From NCBI RefSeq assembly GCF_004114375.1, contig NZ_CP034692.1, positions 186,001 to 250,000 of the forward strand: a DNA stretch of 64,000 nt, given 5' to 3'. Shown piece after piece: positions 33,624-43,296 of the stretch (position 1 is the stretch's first letter; the number at the start of each line of letters is the position of its first letter). Source of the DNA: Halorubrum sp. BOL3-1 (GTDB lineage: Archaea > Halobacteriota > Halobacteria > Halobacteriales > Haloferacaceae). The notes under the pieces were generated by a model. That model did not search any database and was not told the origin of the DNA. It was given only the letters and a program-made list of their open reading frames with translations. A program made the translations under genes and the position numbers.

Positions 33624-34127
33624 CTACTCCCGGTCGAGGTACTCCTGCTGGACCGCGACGACCTCGGAGGAGTCCTCGCAATCGGCGTACCGCCGGAGCG
33701 GCTCGGCGTTGAGTTCGAGGAACGTCTCCCCCCAGGTGAACTTCGACAGGATTCGCTCCGCGTGGTCGCGCTCGTCGAGAACGATCAGCGCGGCCGCGAA
33801 CGCCTCGACCGTCGTGAGCTTCATCGGCCGCCCGAAGTTCACGGGGTTGGCGGCGACGAGGTACGGGAGCGCGCGGTGCTCGCCGGGAAGCGAGAACGTC
33901 TTCTCGCCGGCCGACTCCCACGAGCAGTCGAGCGCGACGAGGGCGTTCTCACGGGCCCGGTCGGCGTCCGCGGGCGAGAGCGCGCGCTCGGCGTGGGGGT
34001 TGAGGACGATCCCGTAGGGCGTGGCGCGGTCCGAGCGGTGAAGCTCCGTGAGGTCGAACCGCGCGAGCTTCCGGGCCGTACACTTGTCGGGGTCGTCGTC
34101 GCCCTCGTACCGGACGTGAAGGTCCAC
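33624..34127 (-). CDS. tsr3: 16S/18S rRNA aminocarboxypropyltransferase Tsr3
   Basis: A 167-residue protein of the DUF367/RLI-associated Tsr3 family, which transfers the 3-amino-3-carboxypropyl group of SAM to the hypermodified pseudouridine-derived base of small-subunit rRNA. Recognisable segments are [13 protein letters not shown] at the start, [42 protein letters not shown] (SAM site) and [10 protein letters not shown]. Length is typical. The start is GTG at 34127. A minus-strand TTATATCC about 21-29 bases further upstream fits a leaderless transcript, supporting this start. Confidence 0.92.
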   Translation of the reverse strand: MDLHVRYEGDDDPDKCTARKLARFDLTELHRSDRATPYGIVLNPHAERALSPADADRARENALVALDCSWESAGEKTFSLPGEHRALPYLVAANPVNFGRPMKLTTVEAFAAALIVLDERDHAERILSKFTWGETFLELNAEPLRRYADCEDSSEVVAVQQEYLDRE

Positions 34128-34570
34128 GAGTACGCCATCGGACGAATCGGATATAAGACGTACGAACGGAGCCGGCGAAAAATCGGGTGGAGCCGTCGTC
34201 CGCGCCCGCTCACGGAGCGCGAGTCTGTGTCACGATCCGGTCGCGTTCGTCGTCTCCCGACGGGACGCGCGTCCGCGTCCCGATCGGGTTCGATTCGCCT
34301 TCAGTCGGTTGGTCGTTCATCGCGGGCGTCGGTCGGTCGTCGTCACTGATAATTGCTGGGCTAAAACAATCAGTATTCGTCGTATCTCCTAAGAGATACG
34401 CAAAATTCTGCGAATTATACCGTCGAACGCATACCTATTATCTGTTATTACCGTTGAACGACAGATTCGATAGCTCCCGACCGTCCACGCCGGTCTCGAC
34501 CGCACCCCCGATACCGTCAAACCGACCCGGTACCGGCGGGGTTTTTGCTCGTCGCGGCGCAGGTGATAAC
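34128..34570. other. 443-base intergenic region between tsr3 and cofE
   Basis: A divergent promoter region. The first 30 bases hold the tsr3 TATA (GGATATAAG on the plus strand). About 34340-34470 is A+T-rich and contains two palindromes: CGTATCTC/GAGATACG (34381-34400) and AATTC-TGC-GAATT (34404-34416). No gene was seen; one frame running into cofE has no conserved residues before its ATG. Confidence 0.5.
34381..34400. promoter_or_regulatory. 20-base inverted repeat, candidate operator upstream of cofE
   Basis: CGTATCTC and GAGATACG are perfect 8-bp arms around CTAA, followed four bases later by the shorter palindrome AATTC-TGC-GAATT. Both sit in the A+T-rich part of the region about 170-190 bases before cofE. 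A regulator site is inferred from symmetry only. Confidence 0.4.
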
Positions 34571-35326
34571 ATGGAACTGTTCGCGGTTCCGGACCTCCCG
34601 GAGATCCGGGAGGGAGACGACCTAGCGGCCATGATCGACGAGCGCGTCGACATCCGCGCAGACGACGTAGTCGTCGTCGCCAGCACCGTCGTCTCGAAGG
34701 CCGAGGGGCGCGTCTTCGACCTCGACGACTTCCCGGTCAGCCCCCGAGCGAACGAGGTCGCCGACTGTCTCGCGGAGATCGCGGGGGAGGAGAAGGACCC
34801 CCGCTTCGCGCAGGCCGTCATCGAGGAGTCGACGGAGCTGATCATGGACGCCCCGTTCCTCCTCACCGCGACGCGCTTCGGCCACATCGGCGTCAACGCC
34901 GGGATCGACCGGTCGAACGTTCCCGACGGCGACCTGCTGCTGCTCCCGGAGCGCCCCTCCGAGAGCGCGGCGCGAATCCGCGAGGGCCTGCCGGCCGACC
35001 GCGTCGTCGTCAGCGACACCTGCGGGCGCCCGTTCCGCCACGGCCAGCGCGGCGTCGCAATCGGCTGGGCGGGGATGCCCGCCAGCCGCGACTGGCGGGG
35101 CGAGCGCGACCGCGACGGCCGCGAGATGGGCGTCACCGTCCAGAACGTGATCGACGAGTTAGCGTCTGCGGCCAACCTCGTCGCCGGCGAGGGCGACGGG
35201 GGGACCCCGGTCGTCGTCGTCCGCGACTGGACCTTTGGCGACCACGAGGGATCGGACAACCACTTCCGCGAGGTCGACGGCGACTTCATCCGACAGGCCC
35301 TACGAGAGTGGAGCTTCGAAGCGTAA
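34571..35326 (+). CDS. cofE: Coenzyme F420-0:L-glutamate ligase
   Basis: A 251-residue CofE that adds glutamates to F420-0, forming F420-2. It begins MELFAVPDLPEIREGDDLA and includes VVVASTVVSKAEGRV, ESTELIMDAPFLL, GHIGVNAGIDRSNVP (GTP/substrate loop), VSDTCGRPFRHGQRGVAIGWAG and a C-terminal REVDGDFIRQAL. All family landmarks are present. The gene ends 9 bases before the F420-dependent reductase gene, so the two form an operon: cofactor maturation plus a user enzyme. Confidence 0.95.
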   Translation: MELFAVPDLPEIREGDDLAAMIDERVDIRADDVVVVASTVVSKAEGRVFDLDDFPVSPRANEVADCLAEIAGEEKDPRFAQAVIEESTELIMDAPFLLTATRFGHIGVNAGIDRSNVPDGDLLLLPERPSESAARIREGLPADRVVVSDTCGRPFRHGQRGVAIGWAGMPASRDWRGERDRDGREMGVTVQNVIDELASAANLVAGEGDGGTPVVVVRDWTFGDHEGSDNHFREVDGDFIRQALREWSFEA

Positions 35327-35335
35327 TCACCAACA

Positions 35336-36319
35336 ATGCTCGGCATCGAACTCACCCCCGAACACGAGCTGTCCCGCCTCGTCGACCTCGGCGTCCGCGC
35401 CGAGGACGCCGGCTACGACGCCGTCTACTCGACGTGTCACTACAACAACCGCGACCCGTGGGCGTTCCTCTCGCGGCTCGCGGCCGCCACGGACTCGGTC
35501 CGGCTCGGCCCCGGCGTTGCCAACCCCTACGAGACCCATCCCGTGACGCTCGCCTCGAAGGTCGCGACCCTCGACGAGCTCTCCGAGGGTCGGGCCGTCT
35601 TCGGACTCGGCCCGGGCGACCCCTCGACGCTCCGGAACCTCGGACTCGAAGACGAACGCGGACTCCGCCCCGTGTTGGAGGCGTTCAAAACGGCCCAGAA
35701 GCTGTGGGCCGGCGAGCGCGTCGACCACGAGGGCGCCTTCGACGCCGCCGACGCGGGGCTCAACTACGAGCCGCCGCAGGGCGCGTCGATTCCGGTCCAC
35801 ATCGGCGGCGAGGGCCCGCACATGTGCCGGATGGCCGCGAAACACGCCGACGGACTGCTGTTCAACGGCTCGCACCCGAAGGACCTCGCGTGGGCCCGCG
35901 AACAGGTCGACGCCGGACTCGACGACCGACCCGATCGCCGGGGCGAGTTCGACCTGATCGCCTACGCTGCGGTGTCGATCGACGAGGACGAGACCGCCGC
36001 CCGCGAGGCCGCCCGCCCGCCGGTCGCGTTCATCGCCGCGGGCGCGGCTCCGCCCGTTTTGAAACGCCACGGGATCGACCCCGACGCGGCCGACGAGATC
36101 GGTGACCGCGTCTCCGCCGGCGAGTTCTCCGCGGCCTTCGAGCGCGTGACGCCCGCGATGGTCGACGCGTTCTGTATTGCGGGTACCCCCGAGACCGTCC
36201 GCGAGCGCGCCGTCGCCGTCGCGGAGCACGCCGACGGGCTCGTCGTCGGCTCGCCGCTCGGTCCCGACTTAGAGACCGCCGTCGACCTCGCGGCCGAGGC
36301 GGTCGACGGGGTCTTCTGA
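35336..36319 (+). CDS. mer: F420-dependent methylenetetrahydromethanopterin reductase-like (Mer) LLM oxidoreductase
   Basis: A 327-residue luciferase-like TIM barrel of the F420-dependent LLM class, closest to Mer. Segments are GIELTPEHELSRLVDLGVRAEDAGYDAV with typical opening, LGPGVANPYETHPV (the bulge motif), ELSEGRAVFGLGPGDPSTL, and VHIGGEGPHMCRMAAKHADGLLFNG. Methanogens use Mer in methanogenesis; in haloarchaea, which lack it, Mer homologues are thought to serve folate-linked one-carbon metabolism. Co-location with cofE supports F420 use. The substrate is inferred, not shown. Confidence 0.87.
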   Translation: MLGIELTPEHELSRLVDLGVRAEDAGYDAVYSTCHYNNRDPWAFLSRLAAATDSVRLGPGVANPYETHPVTLASKVATLDELSEGRAVFGLGPGDPSTLRNLGLEDERGLRPVLEAFKTAQKLWAGERVDHEGAFDAADAGLNYEPPQGASIPVHIGGEGPHMCRMAAKHADGLLFNGSHPKDLAWAREQVDAGLDDRPDRRGEFDLIAYAAVSIDEDETAAREAARPPVAFIAAGAAPPVLKRHGIDPDAADEIGDRVSAGEFSAAFERVTPAMVDAFCIAGTPETVRERAVAVAEHADGLVVGSPLGPDLETAVDLAAEAVDGVF

Positions 36320-36445
36320 GGCGCCTCGCGGGACGCCGTCTCGGCTCTCCGGACATCGAAGCGGATTTTCGTCGCGTAAGAATCGGGAATCGCCGGTGAT
36401 AATGACGCCGGGAGGTTCATAACCCGCTCTCGTCGAGGTCCGAAC

Positions 36446-38182
36446 ATGTCCACGACACGACAGCGCCGCTCTGGGGTACGCGGACGGTACGAGGCCCTAC
36501 TCTGGCGGACGATGGACGCGCTCGGGGTCACGGATTCGATAGAGCGAAAGGTTGTCACCGCCGTCGGAATCCAGTTTCTCGTCACCGTCGGCATCTTTCT
36601 CACCCCGTTTCTGGTCTCCGGAACCGCCGCGTACGCGGTCTCCGGCGCCCTGTTTCTCGGCGCCGTCGTCGCAATCTACAACACCCTCCTCGTCGTCCGG
36701 CGCGACTTCGCCGCCCCGATCCGGGCGCTTGAGCGCGAGGCGGAGGCGATCGCCGCGGGGGAGATAGACGGCGGAGACTGGGGCGGCGGGGCGGACGCGC
36801 TCGATCCGACCCAGCCCGACGAGGTCGGAAGCCTCGTCGGCGCGTTCGGTGAGGTCCACGGCTACCTCACCACCGTCTCCGCGCAGGCGGAGGCGCTCGC
36901 GGCACAGGAGTTCGACGACCCGGCGCTCGACGAGGAGGTCCCAGGCTCCTTCGGCGCGTCGCTCGACGAGATGGCCGACAACCTCGCCGCGTACACCACC
37001 GAGCTGGAGGCGCTCGTCGAGGCCTTCAGCGACGCCGCGGAGCGCGCGCAGGGCGGCGACCTGACGGCGACGATCGACGACGACGCGCTGGCGACCGACG
37101 AGCGGCGGTACGCCGAGTTGGTCGGCAACTACAACCGGCTCGTCGCGACGCTGGGCGAGACGATCGGTGACGTCGGGGCGTTCACCGCCGACGTGGCCGG
37201 GGCCGCGGACGACGTACGCGCGAGCATGGACGAGGTCGACGACGCGAGCGGCGAGGTCGCCGGCTCGGTCCAAGAGATCTCCGACGGCGCGGCCGAACAG
37301 ACCGACGAGCTGGAGGCGATCGCCGGCGAGATGAACACGCTGTCGGCGACGGTCGAGGAGATCGCGGCGAGCGCGGACGACGCGGCCGAGACCGCGCGTG
37401 ACGCGGCCGAGCGCGGTCGGTCCGGGCGAGAGGAGGCCGTCGAGGCGATCGCGGAGCTGGAGACGCTGGAGGCCCGGATCGGGGAGACCGCGAGCGCGGT
37501 CACCGACCTCGCGGAGCGGGTCGGAGAGATCGACGAGATCGCGACCGTGATCGACGAGGTCGCGGAGGAGACCAACCTGCTCGCCCTGAACGCCTCGATC
37601 GAGGCGGCGCGCGCCGACGGCTCCGGCGACGGGTTCGCGGTCGTCGCGGACGAGGTGAAGTCGCTCGCGGAGGAGACTCGCGAGTCCGCGGCAGAGATCT
37701 CCGGGCGTATCGAGGAGGTCCAGGAGGCGTCCGCGGAGACCGCAGCCGACGCCGAGGCGATGGAGACGCAGGTCGCGGAGGGCGTCGAAACGATCGAGTC
37801 GACGCTACGGGAGTTCGAGGGCGTCGTCGAGGACGTGACGACCGTCGACGAGACCGTCCAAGAGATAAGCGACGCGACGGACGACCAGGCCCGCACGACT
37901 CAGGAGGTCGTCGACATGGTCGACGGCGTCGCCTCGGTGAGCGGACAGACCGCGACCGAGGCCGGGACCGTCGCGGCCGCGGCCGAGGAGCAGACCGCGA
38001 CCGTCTCCGGGGTGACCGAGCGGATTCACGCGCTGTCGGACCAGTCCGACGAGCTGCTGGCGCGGCTCACGGAGTTCGAGGTGCCGGACGGAGCGACCGG
38101 GACCGCGGTCGGCGGTCCGGAGGACGCAGGCCCGGCGACCGGCACCGAAGTGCGGTCGGTCACCGGTGCCGACGACGACTGA
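36446..38182 (+). CDS. Halobacterial transducer-like protein (methyl-accepting, HAMP, no external sensor)
   Basis: A 578-residue chemotaxis-type transducer. Two membrane helices (about 36-58 and 62-84) are separated by only a few residues, so no extracellular domain exists. HAMP-like sequence follows (86-150) and a second HAMP-like/coiled-coil stretch to about 250. The long signalling coiled coil has the family hairpin tip near residues 365-410 ([21 protein letters not shown], split by the conserved NLLALNAS). The C terminus is Gly/Thr/Asp-rich. It presumably couples to CheA/CheW; signal input must be in the membrane or cytoplasm, or through a partner protein as in sensory-rhodopsin transducers. 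Confidence 0.88.
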   Translation: MSTTRQRRSGVRGRYEALLWRTMDALGVTDSIERKVVTAVGIQFLVTVGIFLTPFLVSGTAAYAVSGALFLGAVVAIYNTLLVVRRDFAAPIRALEREAEAIAAGEIDGGDWGGGADALDPTQPDEVGSLVGAFGEVHGYLTTVSAQAEALAAQEFDDPALDEEVPGSFGASLDEMADNLAAYTTELEALVEAFSDAAERAQGGDLTATIDDDALATDERRYAELVGNYNRLVATLGETIGDVGAFTADVAGAADDVRASMDEVDDASGEVAGSVQEISDGAAEQTDELEAIAGEMNTLSATVEEIAASADDAAETARDAAERGRSGREEAVEAIAELETLEARIGETASAVTDLAERVGEIDEIATVIDEVAEETNLLALNASIEAARADGSGDGFAVVADEVKSLAEETRESAAEISGRIEEVQEASAETAADAEAMETQVAEGVETIESTLREFEGVVEDVTTVDETVQEISDATDDQARTTQEVVDMVDGVASVSGQTATEAGTVAAAAEEQTATVSGVTERIHALSDQSDELLARLTEFEVPDGATGTAVGGPEDAGPATGTEVRSVTGADDD

Positions 38183-38219
38183 GAGAGGGACCGGTCCGTC
38201 GAAGGTGGGACCGATTCCG

Positions 38220-38459
38220 CTACTCCGAGCGACCGCGACCGCCGAGCGAGGGGAGGGTCACGCCGATCTCTCCGAGCAACGCGCCGGCCGCCGCGTATCC
38301 CAACACGGAGACGGCGCCGATGAGGAGCGCCTGTCCGACGACGACGAGCAGCGCCGACAGCGGGTCGCCCGCGCCGAGGATCAGGTCGTTCAGGAAGATG
38401 CCGACGAACCGGCCGACATCCCCGACCAGCCGAGAGACGAAGTCGATGAGCGCCATCAT
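38220..38459 (-). CDS. Small haloarchaeal membrane protein, 79 residues
   Basis: A 79-residue protein. After MMALIDFVSRL, an amphipathic segment, two hydrophobic helices follow (FVGIFLNDLILGAGDPLSALLVVVG is the longer part, then GAVSVLGYAAAGALLG), ending in a short polar tail GGRGRSE. No named family is recognised. Two adjacent ATG codons at 38459 and 38456 are both possible. It converges with the transducer gene and precedes the DoxX-like gene on the same strand by 63 bases. Confidence 0.6.
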   Translation of the reverse strand: MMALIDFVSRLVGDVGRFVGIFLNDLILGAGDPLSALLVVVGQALLIGAVSVLGYAAAGALLGEIGVTLPSLGGRGRSE

Positions 38460-38522
38460 GGGTCGCGGTTCGGTCGGGGGGCACTTGGGTGTTGAGTTCG
38501 CGGCGGGACCCCGCTCCACCGG

Positions 38523-38969
38523 CTACGCCGCGTCCGGTTCCGTCTCGGACGTCAGCGTCTCGTCCGAGCGCGCGTACCGCAGCGCCCAGCCGATCAGCAC
38601 CCCCTGAAACGGGAGACGGATCCACGCCGCCAGCCGGGCCGGACCGACGAGCCGGTCCAGGACGCGGTCGTCCAAGACGCCGCTCCGGGCGAGGTGGACG
38701 TTGGCCGGGAACACGGCGACGAGCAGGGCGACGATCCCCCACGCCGACGGGCGTCGGGTCCGCCGCAGCGCGACGCCGACTCCCAAAGCGATCTCGGCGG
38801 CCCCCGACAGGTACACGAGTCCGACCGGTCGGGGGAACGCCGGTGGGATCGCCTCCGCGAAGCGCTTCGGGGCGAGGAAGTGCGCGATCCCGGCGACGAC
38901 GTACGTCGCGCCCATCAGCGGCGCGAGCGATCGGCCGGGGTCGTCAGACTCGGTCTCGTCGTCGGTCAT
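38523..38969 (-). CDS. DoxX-family membrane protein
   Basis: A 148-residue protein with four membrane helices in the DoxX pattern: ATYVVAGIAHFLAPKRF, GLVYLSGAAEIALGVGVAL, GIVALLVAVFPANVHLA, and a last one near LPFQGVLIGWALRYA. The PANVHLA and AHFLAPKRF motifs are typical of the DoxX-like group. Family members join thiosulfate or quinone redox complexes or are of unknown role. The start is the ATG at 38969 giving an acidic MTDDETESDD head. It is divergent from the site-2-type protease. Confidence 0.83.
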   Translation of the reverse strand: MTDDETESDDPGRSLAPLMGATYVVAGIAHFLAPKRFAEAIPPAFPRPVGLVYLSGAAEIALGVGVALRRTRRPSAWGIVALLVAVFPANVHLARSGVLDDRVLDRLVGPARLAAWIRLPFQGVLIGWALRYARSDETLTSETEPDAA

Positions 38970-39060
38970 ACCTCGCCACACGATCGGGAGGCGTATCAGT
39001 CCTCGCCGCGGGTTCCCGGAACCGAACCCCTTAGGGACGGCCGAACCCAATGCGTCGGTA

Positions 39061-40962
39061 ATGAATACGTTGTTCTGGGTGCTTACGGGGGCCCTCGCGT
39101 ACTCCGCGGTCGCGATGTGGCTGCGGAACGAGGGGGTTCTCCCGGACGCAATCAGGGTCTCCGGCCCGGTGTTGACCCTCCGGACCCTCCGCGGGCGCGC
39201 CTTCCTCGACCGGCTCGCGGCGCCGAAGCGGCTCTGGCGCGCGGTCGCCAACCTCGGTCTCGGGGGGGCGCTCGTGGCGATGGTGGGGTCGTTCGCGCTC
39301 ATCCTCTCGTCGGCGATGTCGGCGTTCTCGAACGCGCAGCCCTCGGCGATCCAGCAGCCGCAGAACTTCCTCATCATCCCGGGCGTCAACGACTTTCTCC
39401 CGCTGTCGGTCGCGCCCGAGATCGTCGCGGGACTCGGGGCCGCGATGGTGATCCACGAGGGCGCACACGGACTCCTCTGTCGTGTCGAGGGCATCGACAT
39501 CGAGTCGATGGGGCTCGTCTTCTTCGCGCTGCTCCCCGTGGGCGCGTTCGTCGAACCCGACGAGGAGGCGACGCAGACGGTTTCCCGCGGCGCCCGTGCC
39601 CGGATGTTCGCGGCGGGCGTCACCGCGAACACGGTGCTCACGGTCGTCGTCTTCGCGCTCCTGTTCGGTCCCGTCGTCGGCGCCATCTCGCCCGCGGCGG
39701 GCTACGCGGTCGGTGAGGTGAACCCCGGCTCCCCGGCGGCCGCGGCCGACCTCTCGCAGGGCGATCGGATCGTCGAGGTCGCGGGGACCCCGATCGAGAC
39801 GAGCGAGGAGTTCGACGCGGCGACCGCCGGCGCCGGCGACTCGGTCGCGCTCACCGTCGACGACGGCGACGCTCGCGAGACGCTGACGGTCGATCGCGAG
39901 CTACAGGTCGTCGGCTCCGCCGGCGGTAACGCCCTCGGAGTGACGGTCGAGGAGTCGCCGGTGACGATCGCGGCCGTGAACGGGGAGCGCGTCGCGACCG
40001 AGTCGGGATTCTTCGACGCGGTCGGCGGCGAGGAGCGCGCGACGCTGACGGTGACCGGCAACGCGAGCGTCCTCGAACCGGTCCGCGACGCCCCCGGCGC
40101 CGAGAACGCGTCGGGCGTCGAGCCGGGCGGAGGCGAGGCCGCCGTCACCGTCCCGGACGTCCCCGTCGGCGCCTACGTCGTCGGCGTTCAGGAGGGCGGT
40201 CCGCTCCACGACGAGGGCGCGGAACTCGGTCAGCCGCTGACGGTCGTCTCGGTCGACGGCGAGCGCGTCGTCGACAACGGGGCGCTCTCCGCGGTCCTCG
40301 GTGACCGCGAGCCGGGCGAGACCGTCCCCGTTGCCGTCTACGACGCCGACGGCGAGCGCGAGACCTACGACGTCGAACTCGACCCGCACCCGAACCGCGA
40401 CGGCGGGTTCATCGGGGTCAGCGTCTTCCCCGGTACGAGCGGGCTCGCACTCGACGATGTCGGCGTCACGGAGTACCCCGCGGGCGCGTACCTCGAACTG
40501 CTCGGCGGCGAGGGCGGGGAGGGCGCGGGCGACGGACTCGCCCTCGGCGGGGTCACCGACTCGCCGCTCGGCCTCGTGTTCGTCGCGCTCATCCTCCCGC
40601 TCGGCAGCCTGTTCGGGCTTCCGTTCAACTTCGCGGGGTTCACCGGCGACCTGACAAACTTCTTCGTCGTCGAGGGACCCCTCGCGGCGCTCGGCGGCGG
40701 GACCTTCCTGCTCGCGAACCTCCTCTTCTGGTCGGGGTGGATCAACATCCAGCTGGCGCTTTTCAACTGCCTGCCGGCGTTCCCGCTCGACGGCGGCCGC
40801 ATCCTACGGATGGTCGCTGAGGCGGCGGTCAGCCGGACCCCGGTGAGCGACCGTCACGCCGCGGTGCGGACGATCACGGTCTCGTCCGGACTGGTCATGT
40901 TGGCCGGGCTGATCGCGATGATCTTCGGCAACCAGATCCTCACCGCGCTCGGACTGATCTGA
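39061..40962 (+). CDS. Site-2-type metalloprotease (M50) with PDZ domains
   Basis: A 633-residue intramembrane zinc protease. The catalytic motif HEGAH (H132, E133, H136) lies in a membrane helix, and the third ligand is in NCLPAFPLDGGR (about 569-580). Between them is a large insert of 300-plus residues holding PDZ-like units (VNPGSPAAAADLSQGDRIVEV, VQEGGPLHDEGAELGQPL). About seven to eight membrane helices occur. Such enzymes cut transmembrane proteins, often anti-sigma or signal-peptide remnants. The ATG at 39061 starts the first helix. No substrate gene is adjacent. Confidence 0.9.
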   Translation: MNTLFWVLTGALAYSAVAMWLRNEGVLPDAIRVSGPVLTLRTLRGRAFLDRLAAPKRLWRAVANLGLGGALVAMVGSFALILSSAMSAFSNAQPSAIQQPQNFLIIPGVNDFLPLSVAPEIVAGLGAAMVIHEGAHGLLCRVEGIDIESMGLVFFALLPVGAFVEPDEEATQTVSRGARARMFAAGVTANTVLTVVVFALLFGPVVGAISPAAGYAVGEVNPGSPAAAADLSQGDRIVEVAGTPIETSEEFDAATAGAGDSVALTVDDGDARETLTVDRELQVVGSAGGNALGVTVEESPVTIAAVNGERVATESGFFDAVGGEERATLTVTGNASVLEPVRDAPGAENASGVEPGGGEAAVTVPDVPVGAYVVGVQEGGPLHDEGAELGQPLTVVSVDGERVVDNGALSAVLGDREPGETVPVAVYDADGERETYDVELDPHPNRDGGFIGVSVFPGTSGLALDDVGVTEYPAGAYLELLGGEGGEGAGDGLALGGVTDSPLGLVFVALILPLGSLFGLPFNFAGFTGDLTNFFVVEGPLAALGGGTFLLANLLFWSGWINIQLALFNCLPAFPLDGGRILRMVAEAAVSRTPVSDRHAAVRTITVSSGLVMLAGLIAMIFGNQILTALGLI

Positions 40963-41025
40963 GGCGGTGGTTGCGGTCGAGCTTCGAGTGAAAACGGGCT
41001 TCCCCGGCGGGCGCGACGCGCCGAT

Positions 41026-41568
41026 ATGGCTCATCCACGGTCCGTCGAAATCCGTCCCTACGACCGCGAACGCGACGCAGCCGGGCTGTACGAGTCGAAA
41101 CTCGCCTTCGAGCGCGGTCTCGGTGAAAACACCGGCAGCGACGAGAAGGCGGCCACCTACGAGGGGAAGCTCACCGACGCCTACCGCGAGCGGTGGCTCG
41201 ACTGGGTCGACCGGTGCGTCGACGACGACCCCCGGTGTGTGACGGTCGCGGTCGACGGAAACGCCGGCGGCGAGCGCGGAGGCGGCGACGCGCTCGTCGG
41301 CTACGCCTTCGTCCTCCCCGAGCGACTGGCCATGGTCTGGGACGCGGCGGTCCTGAACGAGCTCTACGTCGCGCCCGCGTATCGCGGGACCGGCGTCGCG
41401 GACGACCTGATCGACGCGGCGCTCGCACTCGCGGCCGACCAGGACCTCCCACTCGACCGGCTGGTCCTCGACGTCGACCCGGCGAACGGGCGCGCGAAGA
41501 CCTTCTACGAGCGCCACGGCTTCGAATCGTGGGGCGAGATGGTCGCGCGGCCGCTGGACGACGCCTGA
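41026..41568 (+). CDS. GNAT-family N-acetyltransferase
   Basis: A 180-residue acyltransferase. The acetyl-CoA-binding motif is ELYVAPAYRGTGVADDLIDAAL (the core being RGTGVA), preceded by the VGYAFVLPE strand and followed by LDVDPANGRAKTFYERHGFE. N-terminal residues VEIRPYDRERDAAGL are standard. Substrate unknown. It follows the M50 protease by 63 bases on the same strand but with a gap sufficient for its own promoter. Confidence 0.87.
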   Translation: MAHPRSVEIRPYDRERDAAGLYESKLAFERGLGENTGSDEKAATYEGKLTDAYRERWLDWVDRCVDDDPRCVTVAVDGNAGGERGGGDALVGYAFVLPERLAMVWDAAVLNELYVAPAYRGTGVADDLIDAALALAADQDLPLDRLVLDVDPANGRAKTFYERHGFESWGEMVARPLDDA

Positions 41569-41672
41569 GTCGTCGGTCGCTCTCCGGATCGACCCGGCGG
41601 AGTCCGTTTCGGGTTCCGAAATCGGTTCCGGGTTCCGAAGCTACAATTGCGTCCGCGCGCTTTCGACGAGCC

Positions 41673-42662
41673 GTGATCCAGATCGGTATCGTCGGCTGCG
41701 GCGTGATCGGAAACCGCCTCGCCGGCGCGATAGACGACCACGACCGGTACGAACTCGCGGCCGCCTGCGACCTCGACGCCGACCGTGCGGCGTCGCTCGC
41801 GGCCGATTACGGCACCGAGCGCACCGCGACGACGACCGACCACGAGACGCTCGTCGGGACGGACGGTCTCGACGCCGTCTACGTGGGCGTCCCGCCGCTC
41901 GCGCACCGCGAAGTGGTCGCGGACGCGCTCGCGGCCGACAGGCACGTGATCTGTGAGAAGCCGATCGCGGCCGACGCGGAGACGGGCCGAGAGCTCGTCG
42001 ACCTCGCCGCGGAGACGGACCGCGTCACGGCCGTGAACCTCCCGTTCCGCTACACGCCGGGGTTCGTTCGGCTGCGGGAGCTGGTCGCCGCCGGCGCGGT
42101 CGGTGATCCCCGTCGAGTCGAGCTTCGGTTCCGGTTCCCCGAGTGGCCCCGCGAGTGGCAGGACGTGGCGTGGCTGGAGTCGCGCGAGCAGGGCGGCCCG
42201 CTGCGCGAGGTCGGGACGCACTTCCTGTTCGGCGTTCAGGAGCTGTTCGGTCCCGTCGAGTCCGTTTCCGCGGACGTCGGCTACTCTGGACCGAACGCCT
42301 ACGAGGACGACGTCGTCGGCACCTTCCGAGCCGACGGCGTCCGCGGGACGATCGACCTGCTGTGCGACCACGAGGGCGACGAGGAAAACGTCATCACGGT
42401 CGTCGGCGACGAGGCGTCGCTGTCGCTGACCGAGTGGTACCGGCTCGTTCGGAACCGCGGCCGCGAGGACGAGACGACGCTGGTCGACGAGCGCGGCGAC
42501 ACCGTGAGCGACCTCCTGACGGAGTTCGCGGACGCGGCCGACGGCGACGGCGGCGACCTCGTCTCGTTCGCGGAAGCGACCCGCGTTCAGGAGGTGCTCG
42601 ACGCGATCCACGCCTCCGAGGGCGACCGCGTTCGTCCGGGAGCAGACGGCGACGGGACATAA
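41673..42662 (+). CDS. Gfo/Idh/MocA-family NAD(P)-dependent oxidoreductase
   Basis: A 329-residue dehydrogenase. The nucleotide-binding loop GIVGCGVIGNRLAG is near residue 5, the conserved CEKPIAAD carries the catalytic Lys (about 95), and the C-terminal domain has GGPLREVGTHFLF with the His of the active site. These enzymes oxidise sugars, inositols or related compounds; the substrate cannot be inferred. The start is GTG at 41673 (VIQIGIVG). A separate unit upstream of a UspA gene by 69 bases. Confidence 0.88.
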   Translation: MIQIGIVGCGVIGNRLAGAIDDHDRYELAAACDLDADRAASLAADYGTERTATTTDHETLVGTDGLDAVYVGVPPLAHREVVADALAADRHVICEKPIAADAETGRELVDLAAETDRVTAVNLPFRYTPGFVRLRELVAAGAVGDPRRVELRFRFPEWPREWQDVAWLESREQGGPLREVGTHFLFGVQELFGPVESVSADVGYSGPNAYEDDVVGTFRADGVRGTIDLLCDHEGDEENVITVVGDEASLSLTEWYRLVRNRGREDETTLVDERGDTVSDLLTEFADAADGDGGDLVSFAEATRVQEVLDAIHASEGDRVRPGADGDGT

Positions 42663-42731
42663 GCCGGCCGCGGACTCGCGAGACGGGAACGCCCGACAGG
42701 AATTATGTGTCTCTCGGACCGATCGCCGCAC

Positions 42732-43157
42732 ATGAGCTACCTCGTTGCGACCGACGGGTCGACGGAGAGCGACGAAGCCGTCCGGTACGCGGCGCGGCAG
42801 GCGGTCGCGTTCTACGAGACGCTCGAAATCGCTCACGTGTTGACACCCGACTCGGAGCTGGTCGACGGGACGATCGTCCTCCCGGGCGAGGACGCCGCGG
42901 TCGAGGCCGGCGAAGGCGTCTTGGAGAGCGCCCGGTCGATCGCGGAAGAGGCTATCGACGACGAGTCGATCGACGTGGAAACCCAACTGCTCACCGGGCG
43001 CCCCGCCGACGCGATCACCGAGTACGCGGCCGAGGAGCCGGTCGACGCGATCTACGTCGGCCACCGCGGGCTGAGCGAGGAGCGCGAGCAGGTGGTCGGC
43101 AGCGTCGCGAAGAGCGTCGTCGACAAGGCCGACGTGCCCGTGACGGTGATCCGGTAG
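42732..43157 (+). CDS. Universal stress protein (UspA family)
   Basis: A 141-residue Usp domain. It begins MSYLVATDGSTESDEA and contains the canonical ATP-binding signature GHRG-9x-GS (GHRGLSEEREQVVGS), so ATP binding is likely, unlike the degenerate copy at 1660. It ends KADVPVTVIR. The ATG at 42732 is the family start. It sits between an oxidoreductase and a sulfurtransferase but shows no overlap with them. Confidence 0.92.
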   Translation: MSYLVATDGSTESDEAVRYAARQAVAFYETLEIAHVLTPDSELVDGTIVLPGEDAAVEAGEGVLESARSIAEEAIDDESIDVETQLLTGRPADAITEYAAEEPVDAIYVGHRGLSEEREQVVGSVAKSVVDKADVPVTVIR

Positions 43158-43296
43158 CTGTCAGCCGACACGGACGAACAGGCGCCCGCAACGCAGCGGT
43201 TTTCGCCGTTTTCAGTCCGATTGTCGGTCGTCACAGGCGCCGGAAAGAACCGCCATTATCGGACTTTCAAAGCGGCGTTAGGTCCTATGCCCGGTG

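Noticed and set aside
38701-39060. Upstream extension of the M50 protease frame by 120 codons
   Set aside because: The extension is antisense to the DoxX-like gene and has no hydrophobic pattern; the conserved first helix begins at ATG 39061.
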